Assembly (NCBI RefSeq): GCF_024714475.1
Contig: NZ_JAMZMI010000006.1
Coordinates: 159,714-223,713 of the forward strand
Direction: 5' to 3'
Source: Marinoscillum sp. MHG1-6
GTDB taxonomy: Bacteria; Bacteroidota; Bacteroidia; Cytophagales; Cyclobacteriaceae
Length of the DNA stretch: 64,000 nucleotides
Positions 27,534-36,500 of this stretch are shown in pieces. The stretch's first letter is position 1; each line of letters begins with the position of its first letter. A program made the translations under genes and the position numbers. The notes beneath the pieces are model-generated. The model saw nothing but the letters and a program-made list of their open reading frames with translations. It ran no database searches and was not told where the DNA came from.

Positions 27534-28814
27534 ATGAAAACTTCAATATTTTTCAGATCATTTATCGCTGCAGTACTAATGCTGGGCGTGTATATGGCAC
27601 AGGCACAACAGCCTGAACTCGGATACTTTAGAGCAAACGATCAGTCAGGGCTCAATGTCTTCGAGACACCAAAAACAGATGCGGATGTACCTTTCGAGGG
27701 TGTCAAAGTCAGAGTGGGTGGAGATTTTGCCCTTCAATTTCAAGGTCTTTCCCAAACCAACTCAGGGGACTCTTTGGCAAAAATTGGTCAAAACTTTAAC
27801 CTTCCTACTGCCAACCTGAATTTGGATGTACAGTTAGCCAAAGGTGTAAGAATGCACATGAGAACTTACCTTTCTTCTGAACACCACAATGAAACCTGGG
27901 TGAAAGGTGGTTATCTTCAAGTTGACGATTTGGACTTTGTTTCTGAAGGATTTTTAAGCGGCGTGATGCAATATGCGACCTTGAGATTTGGTATGGACGA
28001 AATCAACTATGGTGACGCACACTTCAGAAGATCAGACAACGCTCGTGCCATCTACAATCCATTCGTGGGTAACTATATTATGGATGCCTTCACCACTGAG
28101 CCTTTTGCTGAGTTGACTGTTCAAAAAGACGGTATCATCGTAGTAGCTGGAGCAACTAACGGACGACTTAATCAAAGCGTAATCAATAACTCAGACAAAG
28201 GGGCAGTGCTTTACGGAAAAGTAGGCTACGACAAACAAATTGATGAAGACCTAAGAGTGAGATTGACTGGGTCTATTTACACAAGTACTGAGAAAAGCAC
28301 TCGTGACAACCTATACGCTGGTGACCGTTCTGGAAGCCGATACTACGATGTATTGGGTACAGACTCCAACCCTGCAAACTTCAGAGCCGGAAGATTCAAC
28401 CCTAGCTGGGCCTATAGAAACTCTTTCATGATCAACCCTTTTGTACAATTTCAAGGACTGGAAGTATTTGGGGTATTCGAAGTTTCCAGCAATGGCCTGA
28501 AAGCGGCTGAAGCAGATCCAAAATCAGGAGGACAGTATACACACATTGCCGCTGAAGCACTTTACAGATTCGGAACTTCAGAGCAGTTTTACATTGGCGG
28601 TAGATATAACTCTGTATCCGGAAAAGACACTGATATAGCGCTAACCAAAGAGCAAACCAGAATCAACGTTGGTGGCGGTTGGTACCTAACACCAAATGTG
28701 TTAACTAAAATAGAATATGTAAAACAAAGTTTAGAGGGACCGGGCTATGCGAACAGCTATAATGAAGGTGCTCAGTTTGATGGTATCGTGATCGAGGCAA
28801 CCATTGGTTTCTAA
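27534..28814 (+). CDS. Outer-membrane porin-like beta-barrel protein
   Basis: This 426-residue protein has a signal peptide (FFRSFIAAVLMLGVYMAQAQ). The mature chain has the alternating aromatic/polar pattern of a beta-barrel and ends in a hydrophobic aromatic strand (IVIEATIGF). Barrel-like segments include VKVRVGGDFALQFQG, LNLDVQLAKGVRMHMRTYLS and EQFYIGGRYNSVSG. It resembles phosphate- or carbohydrate-selective porins in outline, but I cannot name a family with confidence. It lies downstream of a YceI gene and just upstream of a strong terminator. Confidence 0.7.
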   Translation: MKTSIFFRSFIAAVLMLGVYMAQAQQPELGYFRANDQSGLNVFETPKTDADVPFEGVKVRVGGDFALQFQGLSQTNSGDSLAKIGQNFNLPTANLNLDVQLAKGVRMHMRTYLSSEHHNETWVKGGYLQVDDLDFVSEGFLSGVMQYATLRFGMDEINYGDAHFRRSDNARAIYNPFVGNYIMDAFTTEPFAELTVQKDGIIVVAGATNGRLNQSVINNSDKGAVLYGKVGYDKQIDEDLRVRLTGSIYTSTEKSTRDNLYAGDRSGSRYYDVLGTDSNPANFRAGRFNPSWAYRNSFMINPFVQFQGLEVFGVFEVSSNGLKAAEADPKSGGQYTHIAAEALYRFGTSEQFYIGGRYNSVSGKDTDIALTKEQTRINVGGGWYLTPNVLTKIEYVKQSLEGPGYANSYNEGAQFDGIVIEATIGF

Positions 28815-28840
28815 ATTTAACCTGGAAACAGGGCACAGTA

Positions 28841-28870
28841 AAGGAGGGCTTTCAAACCCTCCTTTTTTTA
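28841..28870 (+). terminator. Intrinsic terminator after the YceI-porin unit
   Basis: AGGAGGG pairs with CCCTCCT around an 8-base loop, followed by seven T. It begins about 27 bp after the porin stop codon. Confidence 0.92.
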
Positions 28871-29295
28871 TCCCTCAATTGAAAGTCTTGAAATGAACGA
28901 TTTAAATTCCCAAGAGCTTGCTTCAAAACCAAGGTAGGCTAAGTCAAAAAAACGGGATCAATCGAAAAACCGGCGGGGTAACTTCAAAAACACAATAAGC
29001 TCTTCTTACCACCGAAAACACACAGAAATAAATCCTGTTGGTAGATCTCTAATTTTCCCTTATTTGGATAATGTGCCGCAGTTTATTTAATGCCCTATAA
29101 GGCTTTTGCTGACTCTGTTTTCTCGGTGGTCTCAGGGGTGAGAGAAAGGGAGAAAATTCTTACCTGAGAAGGTCTCTAATAGATAGTACAATCGCTCCAC
29201 AGAAATATTGTTTGATCTGAAAAACCATGAATGCTTAAAACTATTGGATCCAAAAAACATTTCAAACTTTAAATACATTACCAACCTTTCCCACC
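28871..29295. other. Intergenic region between convergent units, no gene seen
   Basis: About 425 bp separate the porin terminator from the end of the minus-strand YceI gene at 29296. I find no open frame with a recognisable product and no strong hairpin. Confidence 0.4.
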
Positions 29296-29919
29296 TTATT
29301 TCGTCTCCACGAACATTCGGATATCAAAAGCAATCTTAATCTGATCATAGACCCTTACCGTCCCCCAGAATTTAGTCGGGGGCTCAATCTCAAAGTAGGT
29401 CATTCTCAAAGGCTGTTCACCATGCAAGGTCAGATCCGTGGCTGAATGGTTTATCACATAAGCCTGATGTATCAGCATATTTCTCTTCACCCCTCCAATG
29501 GTCACATCCACATCCGCAGAGACTTTCAATTTTTCAAAACCTTCGCTATCACGCCTAACATTGATCTGATTGATTTTTAAGATCAGATTCGGATAATTAT
29601 CTGCCTTTAGAATTTCACGAAGATCATCCGTCATTGCCGCCATACCACAATCGAAATGCCTGACTTCATAAGTCAATTCCAACTTGTCAAACTGAATACT
29701 AAAGTTGGACCAGGTGCTATGAACCAACAAGGGATCGGAAATTTTAGGGTTGTAAAGTGTACATCCAAACTTGTTGACGTTGGTCTCTCCCTGGATCATT
29801 ATTTCACTGGACATTACAGAAACGACATGCTCGGAACGCATCTGCCCAAAAACCAGTTTTGATCCTAAGAGGGATACAAGAAAAAAAACATACCTTAACG
29901 AAAAAACAACTTTACCCAT
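29296..29919 (-). CDS. YceI-like exported protein (second copy)
   Basis: This 207-residue protein has a signal peptide (SLRYVFFLVSLLGSKLVFGQ). The body follows the YceI arrangement: SEIMIQGETNVNKFGCTL, REILKADNYPNLILKI, VDVTIGGVKRNMLIHQAYV and EIEPPTKFWGTVRVYDQI. The last motif parallels VDPPTAMFGTMVTGDKV in the YceI protein at 26942, but the two are distant paralogues. The start ATG overlaps that of the divergent gene at 29918 by two bases, so its promoter must lie inside that gene. Function is unknown beyond the fold. Confidence 0.75.
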   Translation of the reverse strand: MGKVVFSLRYVFFLVSLLGSKLVFGQMRSEHVVSVMSSEIMIQGETNVNKFGCTLYNPKISDPLLVHSTWSNFSIQFDKLELTYEVRHFDCGMAAMTDDLREILKADNYPNLILKINQINVRRDSEGFEKLKVSADVDVTIGGVKRNMLIHQAYVINHSATDLTLHGEQPLRMTYFEIEPPTKFWGTVRVYDQIKIAFDIRMFVETK

Positions 29920-30475
29920 GAACGGTACACTCTATCTGGAAAATACGATTAAGCTAGCCCAATATTATAAGAAATTGGGCAACTCTACACTGGAACAGCT
30001 TACCGAAGATGACATCCACTGGACACCTGGCCCTACATCTAACAGCATTGCGATCATTGTAAAACACCTGTGGGGCAACATGCTCTCAAGGTGGACCAAT
30101 TTTATGACTGAAGATGGCGAAAAAACCTGGCGTCAACGAGATGAAGAATTTGAAGACGACATTCAAAATATGGATGAGCTAATGAGCAAATGGGAAGAAG
30201 GGTGGACCTGTTTTCTCAAAGCACTCAAAAGTCTAAGGACTGAGGACATGGACCACGTTATTTATATCAGAAATGAAGGTCACTCAGTAGCCGATGCCAT
30301 CCAAAGACAAATGGCGCATTACCCCATGCACATTGGACAGATGATCTACATCGCTAAACTGCTGAAAGGCGATGACTGGCAAACGCTCTCTATTCCGAAG
30401 GGTCAAAGTCAGGCTTACAATGAGAAAAAGTTTAGTGAGGAAAAAGAAGATCGGCACTTTACCGATCAGGTGTAA
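29918..30475 (+). CDS. DinB-like DUF1572 protein
   Basis: This 185-residue cytoplasmic protein is of the DUF1572 branch of the DinB four-helix superfamily. I start at ATG 29918 because YLENTIKLAQYYKKLGNSTL is the usual family opening; the frame is open 49 codons upstream but runs antisense inside the neighbouring gene. Family motifs follow: SNSIAIIVKHLWGNMLSRW, DGEKTWRQRDEEF and QRQMAHYPMHIGQMIYIAKL. The conserved His of HLWGN and the HxxxHxGQ pair would form the metal site seen in DinB proteins. Some members use thiol cofactors, but no activity can be assigned here. It ends 11 bp before the convergent Panacea gene. Confidence 0.82.
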   Translation: MNGTLYLENTIKLAQYYKKLGNSTLEQLTEDDIHWTPGPTSNSIAIIVKHLWGNMLSRWTNFMTEDGEKTWRQRDEEFEDDIQNMDELMSKWEEGWTCFLKALKSLRTEDMDHVIYIRNEGHSVADAIQRQMAHYPMHIGQMIYIAKLLKGDDWQTLSIPKGQSQAYNEKKFSEEKEDRHFTDQV

Positions 30476-30486
30476 GTGTTGGCATG

Positions 30487-30981
30487 TCACTCCCCTACAA
30501 CAGAAATAGGATCATCTATATCTGCAAAGTTCGGATTAGATAGGTGCAGCAATCTATAATGCTGTTCGATTATGCTGTTTTCAATGGTCAGCTCATTGGA
30601 GCTTTTCTCGTAGGTCTGGTTCCAGGGAGTGCCCGACTCAAGACATAAAGAGAGCATCTCCACTTCATTCAGATGACTGTAATACATCCAAATACCCTCT
30701 AAAAATTGAAGGTCTTTTGTCTTCATCGATTTAATTTCATCCAGTTTGAGGGTACCATAGATATTTCTACTGTTCTTAGAATAAAATTTGTGAACAGAAG
30801 CTACAACCGGTCCATGCCGCCACGCCTTCACCTCCTCCAGTATGAGCGGCCTCCCATCAATGGCCAAATGCCATCCATGAGCAAAATAGACCATGAATTC
30901 GATTTTATGAGGGGTTACAGGAATTTGCGTCCGCTGGGACTTATACACAAAAAAATGTGCAAGGGTTGATGCTTTGTACAT
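30487..30981 (-). CDS. Panacea (SocA-like, DUF4065) domain protein
   Basis: This 164-residue protein carries the Panacea signature: a helical N-terminus ending IEFMVYFAHGWHLAIDGRPL, then VKAWRHGPVVASVHKFYS, with the conserved W-x-x-G-P-V segment. The domain is found in SocA, a proteolysis adaptor/antitoxin, and in antitoxins that neutralise many unrelated toxins. Usually a toxin gene is adjacent in the same operon. Here the neighbours are a convergent DUF1572 gene and, 440 bp away, a divergent NYN-domain gene. A genuine toxin partner is not evident, although the NYN protein is RNase-like. Confidence 0.78.
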   Translation of the reverse strand: MYKASTLAHFFVYKSQRTQIPVTPHKIEFMVYFAHGWHLAIDGRPLILEEVKAWRHGPVVASVHKFYSKNSRNIYGTLKLDEIKSMKTKDLQFLEGIWMYYSHLNEVEMLSLCLESGTPWNQTYEKSSNELTIENSIIEQHYRLLHLSNPNFADIDDPISVVGE

Positions 30982-31423
30982 ATTACTATTGCTGGTTACT
31001 CAAATATAATCACTCTCTTTCTAGATCATAGGCTTCATGATTGAATCAATATTATAACCACATGAATAGGAAAAAATTGTCTCAACTGAGCACAATCGGA
31101 TACGACAAATTCACTCTCGACCAATGTGTTTTACACAACCAATAGAACATATAATAGTATCTGAACTTTTAAAAATCGCTGCGAAAGCTCATTTATGGGG
31201 AATAATATAACTTATGAGCGTTTATACAGCTAATTTTGGGAAATATCAGGGGCTAATACGCCGGTCGAAATTGGACACCGTACATTTATCACACAACGCC
31301 TCTAATGGATCGCCGTTAATAGTTACAAGTACAGATTGAGAGGTTCAACCCTTTCCATGACAATTCAGCAACAGAAAAGCTTCATGCTTTTGTTGGCACC
31401 ACCTATTTCAAAACAATTCAATC
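30982..31423. promoter_or_regulatory. Divergent intergenic region with a Bacteroidota-type -7 box
   Basis: TAATTTTG at 31231-31238 matches the TAnnTTTG -7 element used in Bacteroidota and points towards the NYN gene, which would have a leader of about 180 nt. Near the end of that leader a hairpin (31369-31380 with 31386-31395, one bulge) precedes the start codon by about 30 bases. No gene is supported here. Confidence 0.35.
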
Positions 31424-32179
31424 ATGAATGATAATCTAAAATTGGCCGTCCTTATCGACGGCGACAATATACCCTCCGCGCACGTGAAAGAGATGATGGA
31501 GGAAATAGCCAAATATGGCAACCCCACGATAAAAAGAATCTATGGTGACTGGACCAAACCCGGGCTCAATAAGTGGAAAAGCTTACTTCTCGAAAATGCG
31601 ATCACCCCCATCCAGCAATACGCCTACACCAGTGGAAAAAACGCCACCGACTCGGCCATGATCATCGACGCAATGGATATTCTGTACACTGAGAAGGTTA
31701 ACGGATTTTGCCTTGTGTCTAGCGACAGTGATTTTACTCGACTGGCTACCAGGCTCAGGGAAGCCGGCATGCAGGTGATCGGTATCGGAGAACGGAAAAC
31801 ACCCGAACCATTTATCGTAGCATGCGACCGATTTATTTATATCGAAATCCTGAAAAATACATCAGAAGAAAAGACCGAGAATAATCTCGAACAGTCTGGT
31901 AAATCAACTGTTGATAAAATCACACGCAAAGAAATCAAGCTAATCTCAACCACCATATCAGACCTGTCAGATGATGACGGATGGGCCTTTCTGGGAGATG
32001 TCGGGGGCTTACTGCAAAAAAAACAGCCCAACTTTGATGCTCGTAATTACGGCTTTGACAAGCTCACACCCCTGATTAAATCCATTGGTAGTTTTGAGGT
32101 CGAGCAGCGGGAGAATCCCAAGAGTAAAAACAAGCTCATTTATGTCAGGAATAAGGACAAACAGGGCAACAAAAAATAA
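31424..32179 (+). CDS. NYN-domain (LabA/PIN-like) protein with OST-HTH/LOTUS domain
   Basis: This 251-residue cytoplasmic protein has an N-terminal NYN domain at about residues 5-145, a PIN-like RNase fold. Acidic motifs expected to hold the metal are present: LIDGDN (Asp12, Asp14), KNATDSAMIIDAMDIL and VSSDSDFTRLATRLRE. A LOTUS/OST-HTH RNA-binding domain follows at about 165-245 (LISTTISDLSDDDGWAFLGD, then LLQKKQPNFDARNYGFDKLT), ending with a basic tail. Proteins of this two-domain layout are widespread in bacteria and are thought to act on RNA; the target is unknown. It is followed 79 bp later by the ARMT1-like gene. Confidence 0.88.
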   Translation: MNDNLKLAVLIDGDNIPSAHVKEMMEEIAKYGNPTIKRIYGDWTKPGLNKWKSLLLENAITPIQQYAYTSGKNATDSAMIIDAMDILYTEKVNGFCLVSSDSDFTRLATRLREAGMQVIGIGERKTPEPFIVACDRFIYIEILKNTSEEKTENNLEQSGKSTVDKITRKEIKLISTTISDLSDDDGWAFLGDVGGLLQKKQPNFDARNYGFDKLTPLIKSIGSFEVEQRENPKSKNKLIYVRNKDKQGNKK

Positions 32180-32258
32180 TCAATTGGAATACCCGTAGCT
32201 GGTTTCATTGATAATATTGATCTTAACCGGTTCATTTCAATTCACCTAACACTGGCAG

Positions 32259-33365
32259 ATGATCCTACAAGATTATCCATATCTCAACATTACAGAAGAC
32301 AGCTTTGCGGACTTCACCTTTAAGCAACGTGTTCCTCTAATACTTCAGGAAATAATTGATCAGGAGTGGCCAAAAAAGGTCAAATCTAATCTCATTGATC
32401 TCTTAAATGCTGGTAAAAAACTAAAGGTCAAAGGTCTGGTGATCAGTAGCAGTCAATCTGTCTATTGGGAAAACTTTTTTGAGAATTACGCACGTAAATC
32501 CCTTGATGATATTCCCTTTTTCTTTGCCGAGGTTTACTGGTATCAGTATTTGCTGACAATCACGTGCTATGAGGAAAATGGCATTGATCCATTTGCCGGA
32601 AAAAAGAAACAGGAACTTGAGGACTCCATTCATCAATATACTGAAATGCTGTCTTTGCTAGATTCGGAAGATCTAAGTGACGTGCTATTGCTTTGCTTAG
32701 GTGGAAATAAAGCTGACCTCAGCCAACTGAAAAGACAGCAAAACGAACTAAAGCTTCTAACAGATCATAGGGAACAGTTACTTGACTCTTTGCACGCCAA
32801 CCGGCAGGTTCACATCCTTCTGGACAATGCAGGAACCGAACTCTTTACCGATTTATTGTTGTCATGGACATTGATGAAAAATAAAAAGTGCTCTAAAGTC
32901 ATCTTGCATGCCAAAGCGGCCCCAATCTTCGTTTCCGATACCATTCCGGAGGATATCGACATGCTTCTTAGGTACCTTTATAACTCTGGAAAAACTCCTC
33001 TGATTCAATTCGCTAAAGAAATCAGGGACTTGCTGGATAAGAAAATGATAAAGATTGTTCCACATCCTTTCTGGAACAGCCCCAATCATTTCACTTCCGT
33101 GCCTCAGGAGATTAACAACATGTTCGGAAGTAACGACCTCCTCATCAGTAAAGGTGATGCCAACTACCGACGTTTTTATGAGGATCGCGAGATTCCATCA
33201 GACTTTAGTGGAGCCGCAAAGATCACAAATCACCAATTTGCCTTGCGCACACTCAAGAGTCAAATTATTACGGAACTGGATTCGCAGACAGCTCAGGATT
33301 TGACCAAAAATGATCCCAATTGGATGATCAATGGAGCCTATGCGGTCATTCAGGAATTGAGGTAA
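32259..33365 (+). CDS. ARMT1-like damage-control phosphatase (DUF89)
   Basis: This 368-residue protein matches the DUF89/ARMT1 metal-dependent phosphatase family. Typical sites are present: VHILLDNAGTELFTDLLL, with the metal-binding Asp-Asn pair, then KVILHAKAAPIFVSDT and DLLISKGDANYRRFY. The helical N-terminal lobe (VYWYQYLLTITCYEENGIDP) matches the family. Known members hydrolyse reactive or damaged sugar phosphates such as fructose-1-phosphate. It is therefore a probable metabolite-repair enzyme; it could serve the nearby sugar-catabolic loci, but the family is general. It lies on the same strand as the NYN gene. Confidence 0.88.
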   Translation: MILQDYPYLNITEDSFADFTFKQRVPLILQEIIDQEWPKKVKSNLIDLLNAGKKLKVKGLVISSSQSVYWENFFENYARKSLDDIPFFFAEVYWYQYLLTITCYEENGIDPFAGKKKQELEDSIHQYTEMLSLLDSEDLSDVLLLCLGGNKADLSQLKRQQNELKLLTDHREQLLDSLHANRQVHILLDNAGTELFTDLLLSWTLMKNKKCSKVILHAKAAPIFVSDTIPEDIDMLLRYLYNSGKTPLIQFAKEIRDLLDKKMIKIVPHPFWNSPNHFTSVPQEINNMFGSNDLLISKGDANYRRFYEDREIPSDFSGAAKITNHQFALRTLKSQIITELDSQTAQDLTKNDPNWMINGAYAVIQELR

Positions 33366-33413
33366 TTCAAACAGCTCTTTTCCTGGCAGCTTTTCTCTTT
33401 TATAAATTAAGAA

Positions 33414-33437
33414 AACCGATCTCCAAATGGAAACCGG
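33414..33437 (-). terminator. Weak terminator after the amylase gene
   Basis: CCGATCTCC pairs imperfectly (7 of 9) with GGAAACCGG around AAAT; on the minus strand a TTTTCTTAATTT stretch follows. It lies about 85 bp beyond the amylase stop. Confidence 0.45.
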
Positions 33438-33460
33438 CTTAATCTACATAGTGGTTGGTT

Positions 33461-33491
33461 GGTCCGCTGGTTGATGGGTCCGCTGGTTGAT
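33461..33491. repeat. Two direct copies of a 15-16 bp sequence
   Basis: GGTCCGCTGGTTGAT occurs at 33461-33475 and again, after one extra G, at 33477-33491, between the ARMT1-like and amylase genes. No function is apparent. Confidence 0.6.
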
Positions 33492-33521
33492 TATTTTAGT
33501 CTATAGCAGGTTTGGACCTTG

Positions 33522-36500
33522 TCACCTAATTAGCTGTTTCTTATATGTAAACTGGTTGTCATGAATGATCAACACATTATAGAGCCCTGGTTCCAGATGC
33601 CTTACTTCTATCTGGGCTTCACTTTCGGTTAATTCAAAATTCATCACCTGTCTTCCCATCAGGTCATAAATAAAGACCTTCGATCCTATCACCCCATTCT
33701 TCACATTGATAAAATCATAGGCCGGATTAGGGTAGAGACTGATTTCAGAGGGCACTGGTTCGATTTCAGGTGCTGCTTCTTCACCTGCCTGACGTGAACC
33801 TGGATTCGTTTCATATAGCTCGAAGAACCACAACTGGGTTTGGCTATTTACATCGTCTGTGTTTTGAATGATACTATCCAGCGCATCAATATCAATCATA
33901 TTACCCCCATTGACTGATTTAATCTGAAAATAGCCCTGATCTCGATCAACAAGCTTCCATAGCTGGTTATCATATCCACCATAATTCCATTGATGGATCT
34001 TCGCCCCGGCCTGTGTCGAAACGCCCTCTACATCTAAAGCTTTATTAGTATTAGTAGCTGAAACGATGCTAAACGTATCGGTGGTCACTTCAGTAAGGAT
34101 CCACTGCTGATAAGGATTGTATCCATCGTACGCACCGGCAAAGACAACACTTCCATTTCCATTTACGCTATCAGCTTCAACAGCCGCATTGTTGGTTTTT
34201 GCCCTGATGTAGTATGTGGAACCGCTCTCGGGGCAATCCTGACAGTCAATGGAATAAGTGTAGGGGCTGGTTGTCATATCAAAGGTGAAGGTGTACGCCC
34301 CCGAATAGTCAGTAGTAAAGCTAAGATTATCAGCACCTGGATCAGAAGATAGTTCACCAGGAGTACCTGAATCTCCCCACCATATTGTCTTATCAGAAAA
34401 CTTCATTGTGTAACTGTCCGCATCAAGGGTCAATACAGAGACGTATAGGTCTCCGTCCTGTCCCACACTAGTCATTGGATCAAGTACCCAACCGTTAAAT
34501 GACCCCCCAATATGTATTACAGTGGTGTTAACAGTGATTGATGCCTGAATAGAAGGGTCTGACTTCAATTTTGCTGTTACTGTTGCCGATCCCTCTCCTG
34601 TTCCAGTAATTTTTCCACTCCAATCCACTGTCACAACATCATCATCATCGCTTTCCCAAATGATATTTCTATCAGAGGCAGTAGTCGGATTAAACGAGAT
34701 GCTCAACTGCTCTATTTGTCCATTTTTCATGGAAATTGAAGAACCATTCGTAATGCTGATACTAGTGGTCGTATCCTCTCTGAACAACATAGACGCAGGT
34801 ATTTCTTTCTTGTCAATGTTATTTGCTTCTGACTCATAACTCACAGTCAACAGACGACCTCCATCATATTCAAAATACTCCACCCTTATAGCATGCATTC
34901 CCGCTTTCAGACCAATTTCTCCGGATTCCTCTTTTTCCCCATGTTTCCCATCATTATCCACCACCCATTCGCTTCCAATATACAAGTTGCTGCCATCATC
35001 AGAATTGAGATAGAACTTATAGATACCATCTTCAGGGATTTCCACAAAACCTGTGTACTTCAGGGCATAAAAGTCATCATTTTCACCTGGAGGAGCGTAT
35101 GAACGATATTGAGTCCTAATTACGGTATCCTCTGCCGTCAGAGTGGAAAAATCAGGAACTGACTCAGTCACTACCTCATAATAATAACAATCCAGCCCAC
35201 TTAACAGGTTATCAGGGTTATCTGGCTCTCTTAACGGTAGTTCCCTAAATAGTAAGGTATCCGGTACAATGGTAACGTTACCACCGTTATAATCATCTTT
35301 CTTCACCTTAAGCTCCAGATCGGTATTACCGGTGTTTTCTAAGTACCGAATCTCCATGGCATGGTACCCCGCTTTGAGGTACATGGTATCCTGGCTGGAG
35401 TTTTCGCCAGGATCATAGGAATCCTCCACTACCTTGGAATTTCCAATGTATAGCACAGCTTTATCATCAGCTTTTACATAAAAGATATACTCCCCATCGG
35501 TTGGAGCCTTGAAATATCCGGTTAGCAAGCAAGCAAAGTTATCCCCACTTACATGCTCATCTTCAAGTTTCACTATATCCACACTGTCGGTCATGTCCGG
35601 CACATAATTACCGAATAGTGGCATGCCTTGCAGATCACCCGATGACAAATCGTAGTACTTATAATCCAACCCTCCGGCAAGCAGACCGGCAGGTTGGTCA
35701 GGTGCTTTTTCAACCATCACATCCAACCAGGCCTTGACATCCCCGTTATCCGCACTTTGAGCCTGTATTGACGATTTTCCTCCCGCTTTTGCAATGGCTA
35801 CACCATCACAGATGAGTACGGCAGATGAGTTCGAACTAGACCAGGAAATCCCCTGATTACTTGTTCCTGTAGGGTTAAAGGTGACTACCAGGGTATCTGT
35901 TTCACCAACTTCCAAAGCTGCCGCCCCCATACTGCCATGCGCCAGGGAAATACTGCTTACCGATTGGATCACATTGATGAAGCAGGTATCGGTTTTATAA
36001 TTTCCTCCACCTATACTTACTTTACAATAAACCCTGGCCGATCCGGCCCCTTCCGCATGAATGTCCCCATTGCTTACAGATACAACATTAGCATCTGTTG
36101 TCCCCCACGCTATTGTATTACCATTGGTGCTGGTTGCAGGCCACCGTGTGGCATAGAGCTCATAATCGTTGCCTACCCTAAAGTTATTGAGGCTTTTCCT
36201 TGATATGACCAGACTATCCAAGGACGTAGTGGAACCATCTACAGTCACCTGACAGGTTGCGGTTTTATTTGAATTCCCAAAAACTTCAGCGGTTATGGTA
36301 ACCGGCGAGCTGGTCGTGTTCAAAGCAGTGACTACTCCATTAGATGAGACCGACACATCTGTGCTATTTGACGAAGTCCATTTATAGGACTGCCCAACGA
36401 AAGGACTTATGCTATCCGCAAGGTTCACTTGTCCATTGACACCCAGGGTAAAAGACAAGCTGCTGTTCGTTCCGGCCAGGGTGACCGTGGGTTTATCTTC

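Noticed and set aside
30487..30981. Classic two-gene toxin-antitoxin operon with the DUF1572 gene
   Set aside because: The DUF1572 gene is convergent, not co-transcribed, and belongs to a DinB-type enzyme family rather than a toxin family.
33461..33491. Possible target-site duplication of a mobile element
   Set aside because: The two copies are adjacent with one extra base between them and no element inside.
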